From assembly GCF_000002425.4 (NCBI RefSeq), contig NC_037254.1:629476-693475 (forward strand): a stretch of 64,000 bases of DNA. The letters run 5' to 3'. Numbering within the stretch: position 1 is the first letter of the stretch; every line of letters begins with the position of its first letter. This DNA is from Physcomitrium patens. Its lineage: Eukaryota > Streptophyta > Bryopsida > Funariales > Funariaceae. Below, one piece after another: positions 53,709-64,000 of the stretch. The notes under the pieces are model-generated. The model made no database searches, was not told the origin of the DNA, and saw only the letters and a list, made by a program, of their open reading frames with translations. The translations under genes were made by a program, and so were the position numbers.

Positions 53709-56700
53709 CTAATACAGAAGCTCCTCAAAAACGGTATCAACGTTTCGATTCCATTTTTCGTGATACAGGTCCAAGAGACGTTCAGCCGGTGTTTTACCTG
53801 TGCACAACACAACAGAACCCAGAAAACTGAGAAAATGGTTCTATCGTAAAGAACCCAGAATATCTCCAGATCCGACCCAGGCTTTCCAAATGCAGAGTAG
53901 TAAGTGATAACGGCATTTTAGTTTGACCTGTTTGCACAATCTCTTCAATATCTTTGAGAAAACCAGCCTCGTTAAGACCTCGCCGAGTCAATCCATCCTA
54001 CATCCCAGCCCAAACTCAGGAAGAGGAACTTGAAATTCAAAATGCATTGATAGAATATTCATACCAAATATACAAAATCATACTGATCTCTATTCGTCAT
54101 AAAATTTATGGAATTAAAATTCCAGATTATTCGTGAAATAAACACAGTTTGGTTAGAATTTCCATCAATGTCCAGAGTGTACTGATGTGAAATGAACAGC
54201 ATCTTGGCAGTTGAAGTCCATACCTTGGCAAGTTTGAAGATATCTTGTGCTACATGTTTCAAAAGCCCATCCCTGAAGGGAACATTCAAACCCTCCTTCG
54301 GGACCTGATAGACAATCATGTCAGTAATGATTTCATAGATTTTGTATTCAAATCGTCAGTAAAGTTCCCCAACTTAATCCGATACTGACTCAGTATGAAT
54401 GTATGTTGTGCGATGTAAAAATGTGTCTACATTCATATAATTCATTTTCAATACCAGTACAATGTGGTTTCAACGTAAGGTCTTCAAAATGTCTTGAAAA
54501 ACTAAGTGACACCGAAAGTATAAAATACCAATATTAGTACATTACTGTACCTCAAAACGTTCGTATCCATCCTGGAATATAATTTAAATGAGTGGCGAAA
54601 CATTTCTGATAATGTTTACACATAAAGCAACGTTCCTTATAAACTCAAGCAGCTTGTATAAAATGGGTCCCCACAGTCTGAACAACTTCCTAAACTTTTA
54701 ACTTCCTACAACAAAGCCACCGATGTAATAAAATTTCCAGGAAACTGTAAAGCAATTAGAAAAAAAATGATTAGAAGAGTATAAACCTTGTTGCGGAGCA
54801 TGGCACGCTCCTTTTCTGTCCAGTCGTTAATGATGTCAAAAGCACCTTGAAGTGATTCATCGTCATACAACAAGCCAGTCTACAAACAACAAACGCATTT
54901 CTTGAGTAAACAAAGCAGGCTTGCTACCACTCGTCTGAGTACACTGCTCGTTATGACAAGTATATTCAGTTGGTCGGAAGTTGCTCAGTCTATCCACCGT
55001 TTTCGTTATAAGAATAATGAGCTTCGTCAACGTACCCAAAATGCAGGCAATGCACACAATCGTCGCCATGGACCACCATCAGCTCCCCTCATCTCCAAAT
55101 AACGTTTTAGCCTCACCTGCGGAAAAATGATGCTCCATCAATTTACACGTACATAATGTCCGCCAACAGCAAGACTGAAACAAATCTAGACACAATAAAT
55201 AAGCCGGGCAATTCAGTACAATGGTAAGAGATTTCTTGTAGAATCGAGCATTGCTCACTATAATTATCCATGTATTCAAAGATTAGACGGGAAATACAAA
55301 ATGACTAGAAACCTCGGGAAATATTGTTGTTAAGTGATTCTCCCAATCGCTCAGTGTAGGCCTCTCTCCAGGCAGAACAGATAGCTTTCCTTCCAGAAAA
55401 TCCTGCAAAATACAATGCTCCAAGTTGATGAAATGATTTGTGCCCTAAAGACCCGAAACTTCGGTAGCCGAAGCATTACACAACACAGATGATTAAAAAA
55501 TTGGCAATCTAATCGTGTATAATAAACTAGCAATGAACGCCTTGTCATGCTAAAGCCTGCTGTGGCAAAGTAAATTACCTTAAATGACAGACCAGAACAG
55601 TCAACGTACCGACCGTTACGGTAGACAAAATACATAGGAACGTCTAGAGCATAATCAACGTACTTTTCGAACCTGCATGACAGCAGTTCTATTATAAGAA
55701 AATGAGCACGTACTAACAACCAGCAACTCAATCTAGACAAGTTGTCTGCAGCCAAACCTCATAAGAATATAGAATATGGTGGATAGCAAAATATGGCAGC
55801 TGCAGAGCAGAATTGAAGCTAAAATGTTTTCTAAATTGGCAATCTCGAGATCCAAGAGTCAAAACAAAATTCAAGAAAAACGAAATGATAGTCAAATTTA
55901 CTCACCCAAATCCATCTTCAAAAACAAACGGTAAGTCTCCTGACCGATCCTTGTCCACATCTGTCCAGATGTGACTGCAAAATAGCCAATCCAAATGCAC
56001 TTACCACTTCAGATATTGGCAACGAGTAAATCAAACCGACACTCTAACCTGTTCCACTTGGTCGTGTATGCTAAGAGCCACAACATACAAATCCGTCGCT
56101 TTCTTGTTCAGCGGCGGAAGGGTTAGAGAGAGGTAAGAAGTAACGAGCGACTTCTCTCACCTCCTGAAGCTCAAAAAACCATTCGGCTTCCCTTCCGTGA
56201 AGGGAGAATTTGCGAACAGAGCTGTTGCAATCTGTCACAAAGATAAGAATAAAAATTAAAAAATACTAACTAAAACAATGCTCAGAACTTAAAGATAATT
56301 TTAAACCACAAAAACGAAGTGAACAGGTGATGAATAGAGTACACAACATAATGGACAAAAGAAGCCACCTTAATAGAAAATAAGAAACTCTGCACTTACA
56401 GGCTGTAAGGCAAGCCCGACGCGGAACTTTTTAACCATGTCCGCCTCAGAGTCAAAGTCCAGATTGACCTGCAGTTAATATCAAGAAACAATGACAAACT
56501 TGGCAACTCCTAATCAACTGAATCAGGGAGAGAAAAAGAATGTATCGTTGGCACGAACGACCGAAACTTGTTCAGCAATCTCATAGTCAGGAAAGTAGAA
56601 ATCAACATTCAATACAGTTGTAACCACAAGAGGTGTAGTGTAAGCACCTGAACTGTGCAGGTGCGAAACATCATATCCAGGCCGTACGATCCAACTTTTG

Positions 56701-58259
56701 GCATGTAATTCCGCATTATCTCGTACCTGCCCTGTTTCCAAAAATTGCAGAACATTCACTAACGATCCAAAAGGCACCCAGGACAATATCCCTCCAGCCT
56801 TTCTGGCACACAACCACCAACAGTTGAAATATAGACTCTGCATCAGTCAGGAGGGAAGTGGAAGTTCGCAAGTTATGTCAGATATCAGCAGAACATGAGA
56901 TTCTTCGCGTGAAGCTCGCTTTTCTGGTCAAGCTAAGTTCATCTGCTCCACAAGACATGTACACGATGCTGTGTATGAAATAGCTACCTTTGGCATAATG
57001 GGAGTTTCTGCCACACTCCACTTGGGTTGGAATCCAATGCCTGCGAAGCCGAGGCCGAGCTCCTCTGCAACAGCCTTCACCTGCGAAAATTCTGATATTG
57101 GTCAAGACATTAAAGAACATTTCCAAGATATCATCACGCCTACTGATTTTTGCTGTAACTCTAGTCTCCCTCTTTGTCGAATAGGAATGGAGTTCATTAG
57201 CCCAGTCCAGCCCCAAAAATAAAATTACAAAATGTGACCAGATTACGATATGATTAAAATCTTTATATATATTCACATGAAAGAAGGTGGACAACCCGCC
57301 ATACCTGATACAGATGTGAATTGACCTCGGCGCATGTTTGATGAAGTGTCTCCAGAGGCGCTCCACTCAATTCAAACTGGCCGCCGGGTTCCAAAGATAC
57401 ACTTTGACCATCCTATAAATATCACCAGAACGAAATCAAAATCCTCGATCGCTCTCTACGGTTCGCTCTCTCTCAAATGCAGAAACTCTAACCAAACCCT
57501 AATTACTGCGGAATGGTTGATACCGCTACAAGCTGAAATGAAACGTTGCCAAGGAGTTGCGGAGCTCACAAATGTCAGTCCAATTATGTTGTCTCCCTCC
57601 ATCACTTTCTTCCACTCAAACCGGTCTGCTAGGCCCTCCAAAAGCTGCCTGATTTGAGCGTAAGTCATGGGCTGCAGGTTGTCGAGCTGAAACCCAAATT
57701 TCTCATGCTCCGTTCCAATCCTGCAAACCTCGAACCCTTAGAATCATCTCTGCTTCATACAACTCTCTACAACACTCCCCAACCACCTCACAGCAAACGT
57801 TACACGCGTTCCAGCCATGCTCAGATTTCACAATTCTTCGCTCAATACCTCGTCTTCGTCCAAGACATGAAGCTGCAATGCACAACCAAAAACCGTACGC
57901 ATGTACCTCCATTTCTCTTTGGGTTTGCACCCAGACGCCAAGTACCCCACCAAATCCTGCCTGGTGAGGGGCTCCCCACTGCGGCTACCGCCAGCATTGT
58001 TATTCGGGGGACTCGCTGCCACAATGCACGGCGTTCTCCTCCTACACGGACCCTCAGGGCTTCCGCACGGAACGACCCTCCTCAAGCCGCCCAGAGCCTC
58101 ACAAGAAGAATTCAGCGCAAGCTTTTGGCATCCAAGGGCTCTTCTTCGCACACCACCAGGAGGGGCAGCAGCAGCAGAAGCTTCCACACTGTCCAGGAAC
58201 ACGCCCCGGGCAGCTGCAACTTGAGCTGAGGCGACCACGGCGTGCGTGATGATTGCCAT
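53709..58259 (-). CDS. GSH1: Glutamate-cysteine ligase, plastid-targeted
   Basis: Joins L-glutamate and L-cysteine with ATP to gamma-glutamylcysteine, the first, rate-limiting step of glutathione synthesis, in plastids. Exons in transcription order: 58259-57907, 57720-57570, 57412-57305, 57080-56988, 56731-56648, 56468-56400, 56231-56161, 55974-55906, 55672-55579, 55402-55313, 55116-55036, 54879-54787, 54304-54224, 53997-53928, 53797-53709. All phases fit, giving 531 aa (Arabidopsis GSH1, as I recall, 522). Residues 1 to about 85 are rich in Ala, Ser and Arg, a transit peptide. Signature blocks: [91 protein letters not shown]. Cys195 and Cys415 match the conserved regulatory disulfide of plant enzymes. 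Cys358 is present but its partner position 373 is Val. The start MAIITH was chosen because it lies below the likely core promoter. Confidence 0.95.
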
Positions 58260-58334
58260 AGTGCTCTGACTGACCCACCTACGCCAAAACACAGCCACAC
58301 CCCACCAATATAATCGTCTCTCCAGGACAAGCCC

Positions 58335-58373
58335 TAAATAAGCAGGAAAAGAAAGGAGGAGGGAAGAGAAGGG
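58335..58373 (-). promoter_or_regulatory. Putative GSH1 core promoter: Y patch and TATA-like TATTTA
   Basis: On minus a pyrimidine patch (58344-58373, mostly CTTTCC-type) precedes TATTTA (58340-58335). Y patches and degenerate TATA boxes are common in plant core promoters. A start near 58300-58310 would place the ATG at 58259 about 45 nt into the transcript. Inference only. Confidence 0.4.
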
Positions 58374-58686
58374 AGTTGCTACTGCTGCTGCTGGTGTGAC
58401 TGAGAGCAGCCGCGGGGGCACTTTCCGGACACGCCAAAAAGTGCTAAAAGGATCTGTGAATGAATTAGTGCTATGATTGTATGATTCCCATCATGTATAA
58501 CGGCGATGGCAGTTGGGGTGGCACTGGGCCATGGAAACTCCATCCCCACCCTCACCTTCCTCCCCCACCACAAGCTTCCTTTCCACTATACACAAGCTTT
58601 CTACCCCTTTGCCCAAATAAAGCTTGCTCTTTCATCCACAGTTCATGATTTCTCATTCATGTTTGTATGTGAATATGTATATAGAA

Positions 58687-58870
58687 GAATGTTTAATAGA
58701 CCCACGCTTTTACTAAATAGACCCATCCTTGTGAAGAATATGGTAATCATGATGAATGTGGTTGGTTTTTATTGGTTGCACACCCAATAATGGGAAAATG
58801 AATCTAGAAATTTCATGATGGTTAGGATGGGTAGGTTGATTTAGTAAAAACTTGGGTCTATTTAACATTC
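58687..58870. mobile_element. Foldback MITE-like element upstream of GSH1
   Basis: Imperfect terminal inverted repeats: GAATGTTTAATAGACCCA then CTTTTACTAAAT at 58687-58718, and in reverse complement GAATGTTAAATAGACCCA then TTTTTACTAAAT ending at 58870. Similarity extends inward to CCCATCC. About 184 bp in all, no coding capacity, flanked by TA-rich sequence that hides any target duplication. It sits about 430 bp upstream of the GSH1 start codon. Confidence 0.65.
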
Positions 58871-58872
58871 CC

Positions 58873-58912
<40 letters not shown>
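58871..58912. repeat. Compound (TA)n(TG)n microsatellite
   Basis: TA units (58873-58894) run into TG units. A mirror-type compound (CA)n(TA)n array lies at 59418-59463. Confidence 0.95.
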
Positions 58913-59417
58913 ATGTCTAAATCAATCACATGTTTTGATTTTAAGACTCATTACGTGTAATATTGAGTTAGAATTGGATTCTTTTGTATTAAAGTTGTGA
59001 AGATTAGGTAGATTTTTTTTATTAATTAATCTAGAAACATGTGAAAAGTTGTATATTTTTTTTAGAAAAGTTTGGAAAAGTAGAAATTGCTAAGGTAGAT
59101 TTTGCGAATTAATTGGAGTGTGGTTTTGTATGCAAAAGATGGAATCTCTTGCATAGAGATTTTATTCTATGTTTTCAAATATAATTTTTAATACTAAAAT
59201 ACTATTAATTAAATATTGATTTTTTTATAGCAAATTATTTTTTATATAAAATAATAAATGATATTTTAGCTATTTTAAATTATGATAAAAAATATCAACA
59301 ATAAAGGCCAAATAACTTTATTAGCAATAAGAACATGAATAAAAATAAAAATTAAGTTTAATTTAGAACCATTGCTTTAGCAAAAAAGCATAAATCAACT
59401 TCATTAATTCAATGATT

Positions 59418-59463
<46 letters not shown>

Positions 59464-60518
59464 TGTAATGATTATTATATATTTTTTAAATTATGAAAAT
59501 ATATTTTAAAAAAATTAACAACATAAAATATCAATAATAAAATCTTTATACCTTATTATTTTAACATAAAATTTCCATTGATTTTGTTCATATTATATTT
59601 AAGTATTTTATAAAATTTATTGAAAATGATAATAGATTTTTAATAATATATTCACTAAAACTTTATCACCAAATATTACAAAAAATTTCAGAATATAAAA
59701 TATATTTAAAAAATAAAAATAGCAAAATTACTAAATCTTATGTATTGATAGTAATGAGAAATATTTAATTAAGTTTTTTAAAGAACTTTGTGCTATATTT
59801 GGAACTTCTTAGATATAAAATAATGGTTTAAATACTTTATCTAAAGAATTGCTATCTATTTTATATCCATAATATCAATTCTTATTCTAACAAAGGAAGA
59901 TAACAAACAACTCAACAATTTACATAAGGTGTGTTCTTCTTTAGAAGATAATATTATAAAACAAAATAAGTTATGGAATAGTAGTAGCATCCAATAGTTG
60001 GAGCATAATTAGTAAGCATGGTCTAAGTCAAATACAAAGAATACTGTTTATTTTGACAAGGGTTGTTTGAAAGTGATGTAAAATAGTAAGATTACAAGAA
60101 TTGAATTAAAATTTTAAATTTTAATAATATTTTTATATTTCAATAGGATATACCATAGAATAACATCATGTAAAGTAAAGATAGTAGAGAGTATAAAAAA
60201 TGTAGAAATAAGAGCCCACGAAAAATAAATCAATAATAGAAATGTAAATGAGCTACAATATTAAATCTTAGGACACAATGGGAGCTAGAAATATAAGTGA
60301 TAAATTTAGTAACTTATAGAAAGAAGTTAATATTTATAGACTAAAATAATTTATCAATTAGATAAAAAATTCTTTTACAAATATAAGAGCAAAGATATAA
60401 GATTACTGAGTCCTAATATAAATTAAATATAAGAAATTAAGTACTTAAGTTAAAAATAACCAAATAAGATGTAGACAAATAATTAATAGTATGTACTAAA
60501 AAATTTAAATACAAGTAT

Positions 60519-60553
<35 letters not shown>

Positions 60554-61113
60554 ATCAAGAGAAATAATAATAGCAACTAAAAATTTGTTAGCAAAGGTTT
60601 TATAAGAATATAAAATAAAGTAGAACAAAAAATTAGGAAAAAATCTATAAAGATCTATTAGACTAATTCTACTACTAAAAAGTTTATAAGCAATACTTAT
60701 TAATCAACTTAAAATAATGCAACCAATTTACTTCCAATTAACTTAGAAGAGTTATTAGATAAAAATCTTTTGTGTCTAAATAAAAAATAAATAAATGATA
60801 ATCTATTAAAGCTAAATGATAAAATATGCGTAAAGCAATAACAATAAATAAACAAACTAACAGACTTACAAATAATGCCAACGAGTCAAAATAAATTCAA
60901 CTGAAATTATTACACAATACTTTGGAAGTTTAGTTGGATAAGGCTTTTGACTATATTATATCAAATAGTCATAACTTACATTTAACAGAGAAAAGTACAT
61001 CAAACCAACATATACAAGTAGTTAAGAATCCAACAAAAGAAATTTATTAGAAAAATTATTCCCAATCTTTAAGGCACAAGAACACTTTGCTAATAGTCAT
61101 AAATAAATATATG
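58913..61113. other. AT-rich intergenic DNA
   Basis: No gene or RNA recognised. It contains (CA)n(TA)n at 59418-59463 and an A run at 60522-60551. Frames here are short and of chance composition. Confidence 0.55.
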
Positions 61114-61329
61114 CTACAAAGAAGATGCACAAAGATTAAAACCTAATATCCTTAAAATAATGTTATTTAAATTTATTGTAATATGTAATGTTTCCATTAA
61201 TTTACTTAGATCCAAGGTCCTAGACATATCATCCAATAAGATGAGAGATTTAGTGCATATAATCTTCATTTTTCTTATAGCATCAACACTATTTATCTTC
61301 ATTGTAACCAAATCAATCAATAAAAGCAT
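61114..61329 (-). pseudogene. Unidentified protein-like fragment
   Basis: An open 71-codon minus frame: MLLLIDLVTMKINSVDAIRK, then ICTKSLILLDDMSRTLDLSK, MLETLHITINLNN-like, ILGFNLCASSL. Composition is protein-like and the frame reads on upstream and downstream with stops. I do not recognise the family; it may belong to an element-encoded protein. Confidence 0.3.
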
Positions 61330-61393
61330 GCATTAAAAATGTAGAATTAGTGAAACCAAAATTACACTAATAATACAAAATATCTGTGATATA

Positions 61394-61434
<41 letters not shown>

Positions 61435-64000
61435 GAAACCACACTATAATATAGCATAAGAAAAACAATTATACTATAGCTAAGTCAAATCACAAATGAA
61501 TATATATATATATATATATATATAGAACCAACAATTAAAGGAGCAAGAGTGACATATCTAGAACAACCACAAAATAAAAGAAATAAACTAGGAAAATAGC
61601 TAAAGAAAATACTTACTATTTTAATCAAGAGATTAAAGAAGTAGAGGCATACAATCAATTATTAATTTAAAGATAACTAGAAATAGTAGTAATGTTGTTC
61701 ATATAAAACCACCAATCAACTTTAATTCCAGAAGTTTAGAGAACTTGGAATTATTGCAAATAAAAAAATTGAAGATTAGAAGAAATGGAATTAAGTACTA
61801 AGTGACAAAGCTAAAGATAAGCATTGGTAGAGACATCAAATATAGTCCTTCAATTGAAGAAGGAAAGTAATCCACACAATACAAGCTCCAACTTGATACA
61901 TGATTTTGAAGATCAAAACTTATTCAATTGAATAATTGCAAACACAAACCAACTATTAAATAGAAGAATTGATTAGATGAAATAGAGAGAAAAGAAAGCA
62001 AAAACAAGACAAAAGTTCACATAAACTAAGTAACTAGCTCCAAAAATTTAATACAAAGTAAATATAGGTAATAAAGCATTTTTTATTATTATGTCGTATA
62101 AATTTATTCTTTGTAAGCATTTCAATTCAAGTATATCTTAAAGTGAAAACTAAAGATTAAAATACATAAAAAATAAAAAGTAAAAAAAATAAATTAATCT
62201 AGGTACATCAACAATGAATTAATTTAGAAAAATATTGATGGTTGAAGTAATAATGTGATGATATGTTTCTACTTCAAAGATCAAAGAGTTAAAGATTAAT
62301 TATGGCAAGTTTGGCACAATACAAGTAAAGATGGTATTTTAAAAATTAATTATAGTTTTTTTTGTAAATTTTATAAATCCTTTTATAAAGGATAAGCTTT
62401 TTAGAAAACTAAAAAAGAAAAAGAAAGAAGAAAAAATATATTATAAGCTCAATTCAAACTTCAAAAACATCAATAAAATATATATGCTTGTAAAGAATTA
62501 ACCTACATATAATATATAATGGAGAACATTGAAGACTAAATATAAAGACATTACAAATAAATCATGTATTAGGTGGCTATCTTTTAGAAAAACATATTCA
62601 AAAAATAAAAAATAAAAAATAAAAAAATAAAAAAATAAAAATGAAAGAAGAAAACATAACACAAAAGATTTTTAAATCATATAATAACTAAAAAAAGAAG
62701 ATAAATGAATAAAAAAATTGAATAAATATGCCACAAAATTTATATTAAATTAACTTCTAATAAAAATACCTTCTTAAAAGATAAAAACTTCTAATGCTTT
62801 GATGGCTAATATATAAACCAAACTTAAGAATAAAATAAATTCTACTTTTATTTTACTACTTTTGATATATGAACTATAATTGATACTTGAAAATATATCA
62901 ATAGATAAAGTGATATATTAAATTGAAGCAGGCAAAAATTTGTTAAAATCAAATTGGATTTTTTCATAAAAAGAATGTACAAACATGGTCAATAAAGCCT
63001 TATTTTTTGTGCACATTTTAAAAATTATTTTTAAAGATATATTTATATTATTTCAAAAAAAATTGAGATTTTAAATATTTATAAAATTAGAGATCTATTA
63101 TCTTTTTATATATTAAATATGAAATATATAAAATAATCATAAAAAAGACTATACTTAATACTTATAGATATTATCTATCTACATCAAATAACTTATTTAT
63201 TACTTTAATACATACTAGATAATATATCAGTCATTTAAGAAACCACATAATAAATAAAGGTATGTTATTAATATTTTATTTATTTATTAGAGACAGACTT
63301 TATAAAAGCATATGATATGATTTTTAAGAACTTCTTATTTAAAATAAAAATAATATTAGAATTTATTTCAAATTAATTAATATAATCGAAATAATCTTTT
63401 TAAATTTTGAAGCATTTGCATACATAAAAAATAATCTTATTAATTTATTTATAGAATAAATGATAATGAAAAAAGAATGTAAAATTTTCTAATATTTATT
63501 TTTCTTAGTTTATAATCTTTAGAATATTAAAATATAAAATTAGTAAAAAAGTAGATGTTTTTTAGTATTAAATTTTAAAATGGTGCTAATTAATAAATTA
63601 TTAATCAATTTACAAATGACTCTATTTTTAATATATAAGGAAAATAAATAATTATAAAAATAAATTAAATATTTTGAATCATTTTAATATATTATCTTTA
63701 CTAGTTATAATTAGTTGGCTTAATTATTTAAGAATTAAAATTAGACTAAAATGACCTAAATAGTAGAAAAAAGTTGACTAAAAAGATCTACATAATAGAA
63801 AAAATTAGATGTTCTATTATATAAAAAAAATATTTAAATATAATCTTAGTATAAAAGAAATAAAACACAACAAAAATCTTAAAATAAAAATATATTCTTA
63901 TATCATCAAAAGAAAAAAAGTAAATAACTAAAAGACAGATATAGAATTAAAAATAGAATAGCTATTACCAAATGTAAAAAGATTAGAAGTCTGAATAAGA
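61330..64000. other. AT-rich intergenic DNA
   Basis: Two (TA)n arrays (61399-61432, 61500-61524) and an (AAAAT)n-like stretch (62605-62640). No gene, RNA gene or recognisable element was found in this stretch. Confidence 0.55.

Noticed and set aside
56523-57366. Minus-strand frames of 106 and 162 codons inside GSH1
   Set aside because: They are exons 4 and 5 read through into adjacent introns, not separate genes.
57654-58229. 191-codon plus-strand frame opposite GSH1 exon 1
   Set aside because: Antisense shadow of the GC-rich transit-peptide exon and first intron; the minus strand has a complete, well-supported gene.

Overview
The window is nuclear DNA from a land plant. It holds two intact, intron-rich housekeeping genes in moderately GC-rich islands, separated by long, very AT-rich stretches of decayed retrotransposons, microsatellites and minisatellites. 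Gene structure (15 coding exons each, GT-AG introns), a plastid-type glutamate-cysteine ligase and plant LTR elements fix the kingdom. A bryophyte, perhaps a moss, is my best guess, from the repeat types and from the ligase lacking the second cysteine of a disulfide reported only from rosids. The species is not determined. I see no tRNA or rRNA gene, CRISPR array or organellar insert.

Layout. 1-5280: a Ty3/gypsy pol relic on +, split by a minus-strand LTR element (2895-4232, target duplication AGATA). 5300-11400: AT-rich DNA with a (GA)n tract, a 19-bp minisatellite and a 50-bp triplication. 11516-17531: a near-complete minus-strand chromovirus nested in an older gypsy relic. 17532-28112: gypsy protease fragments, three copies of an unassigned ~0.9-kb repeat, SINE-like sequence and a LINE relic. 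28113-28644: a solo LTR of the 11516-17531 family with a perfect target duplication (AGTAT). 30690-31567: an unassigned GC-rich island.

33000-40000 is the first gene island: a MAK/ICK/MOK-type protein kinase (plant MHK/CDKF;4-like, 448 aa) with a long leader carrying a 57-codon upstream ORF. 40905-42290: a decayed protein kinase pseudogene on minus. 42896-49127: a second chromovirus, on +, whose LTRs carry arrays of perfect heat-shock elements. 49135-50570: a 5'-truncated copia pol fused to its 3' LTR.

53700-58400 is the second gene island: a complete GSH1 gene (glutamate-cysteine ligase, 531 aa, minus), the first step of glutathione synthesis. A hairpin lies downstream and a foldback MITE-like element upstream. 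58900-64000 is AT-rich DNA with microsatellites and one unidentified protein-like fragment.

A theme of the window is transition decay. Repeat copies and the kinase pseudogene differ from what is expected mostly by C-to-T and G-to-A changes, as from deamination of methylated cytosine, whereas the two genes are untouched. The two genes share no pathway; their nearness looks incidental.
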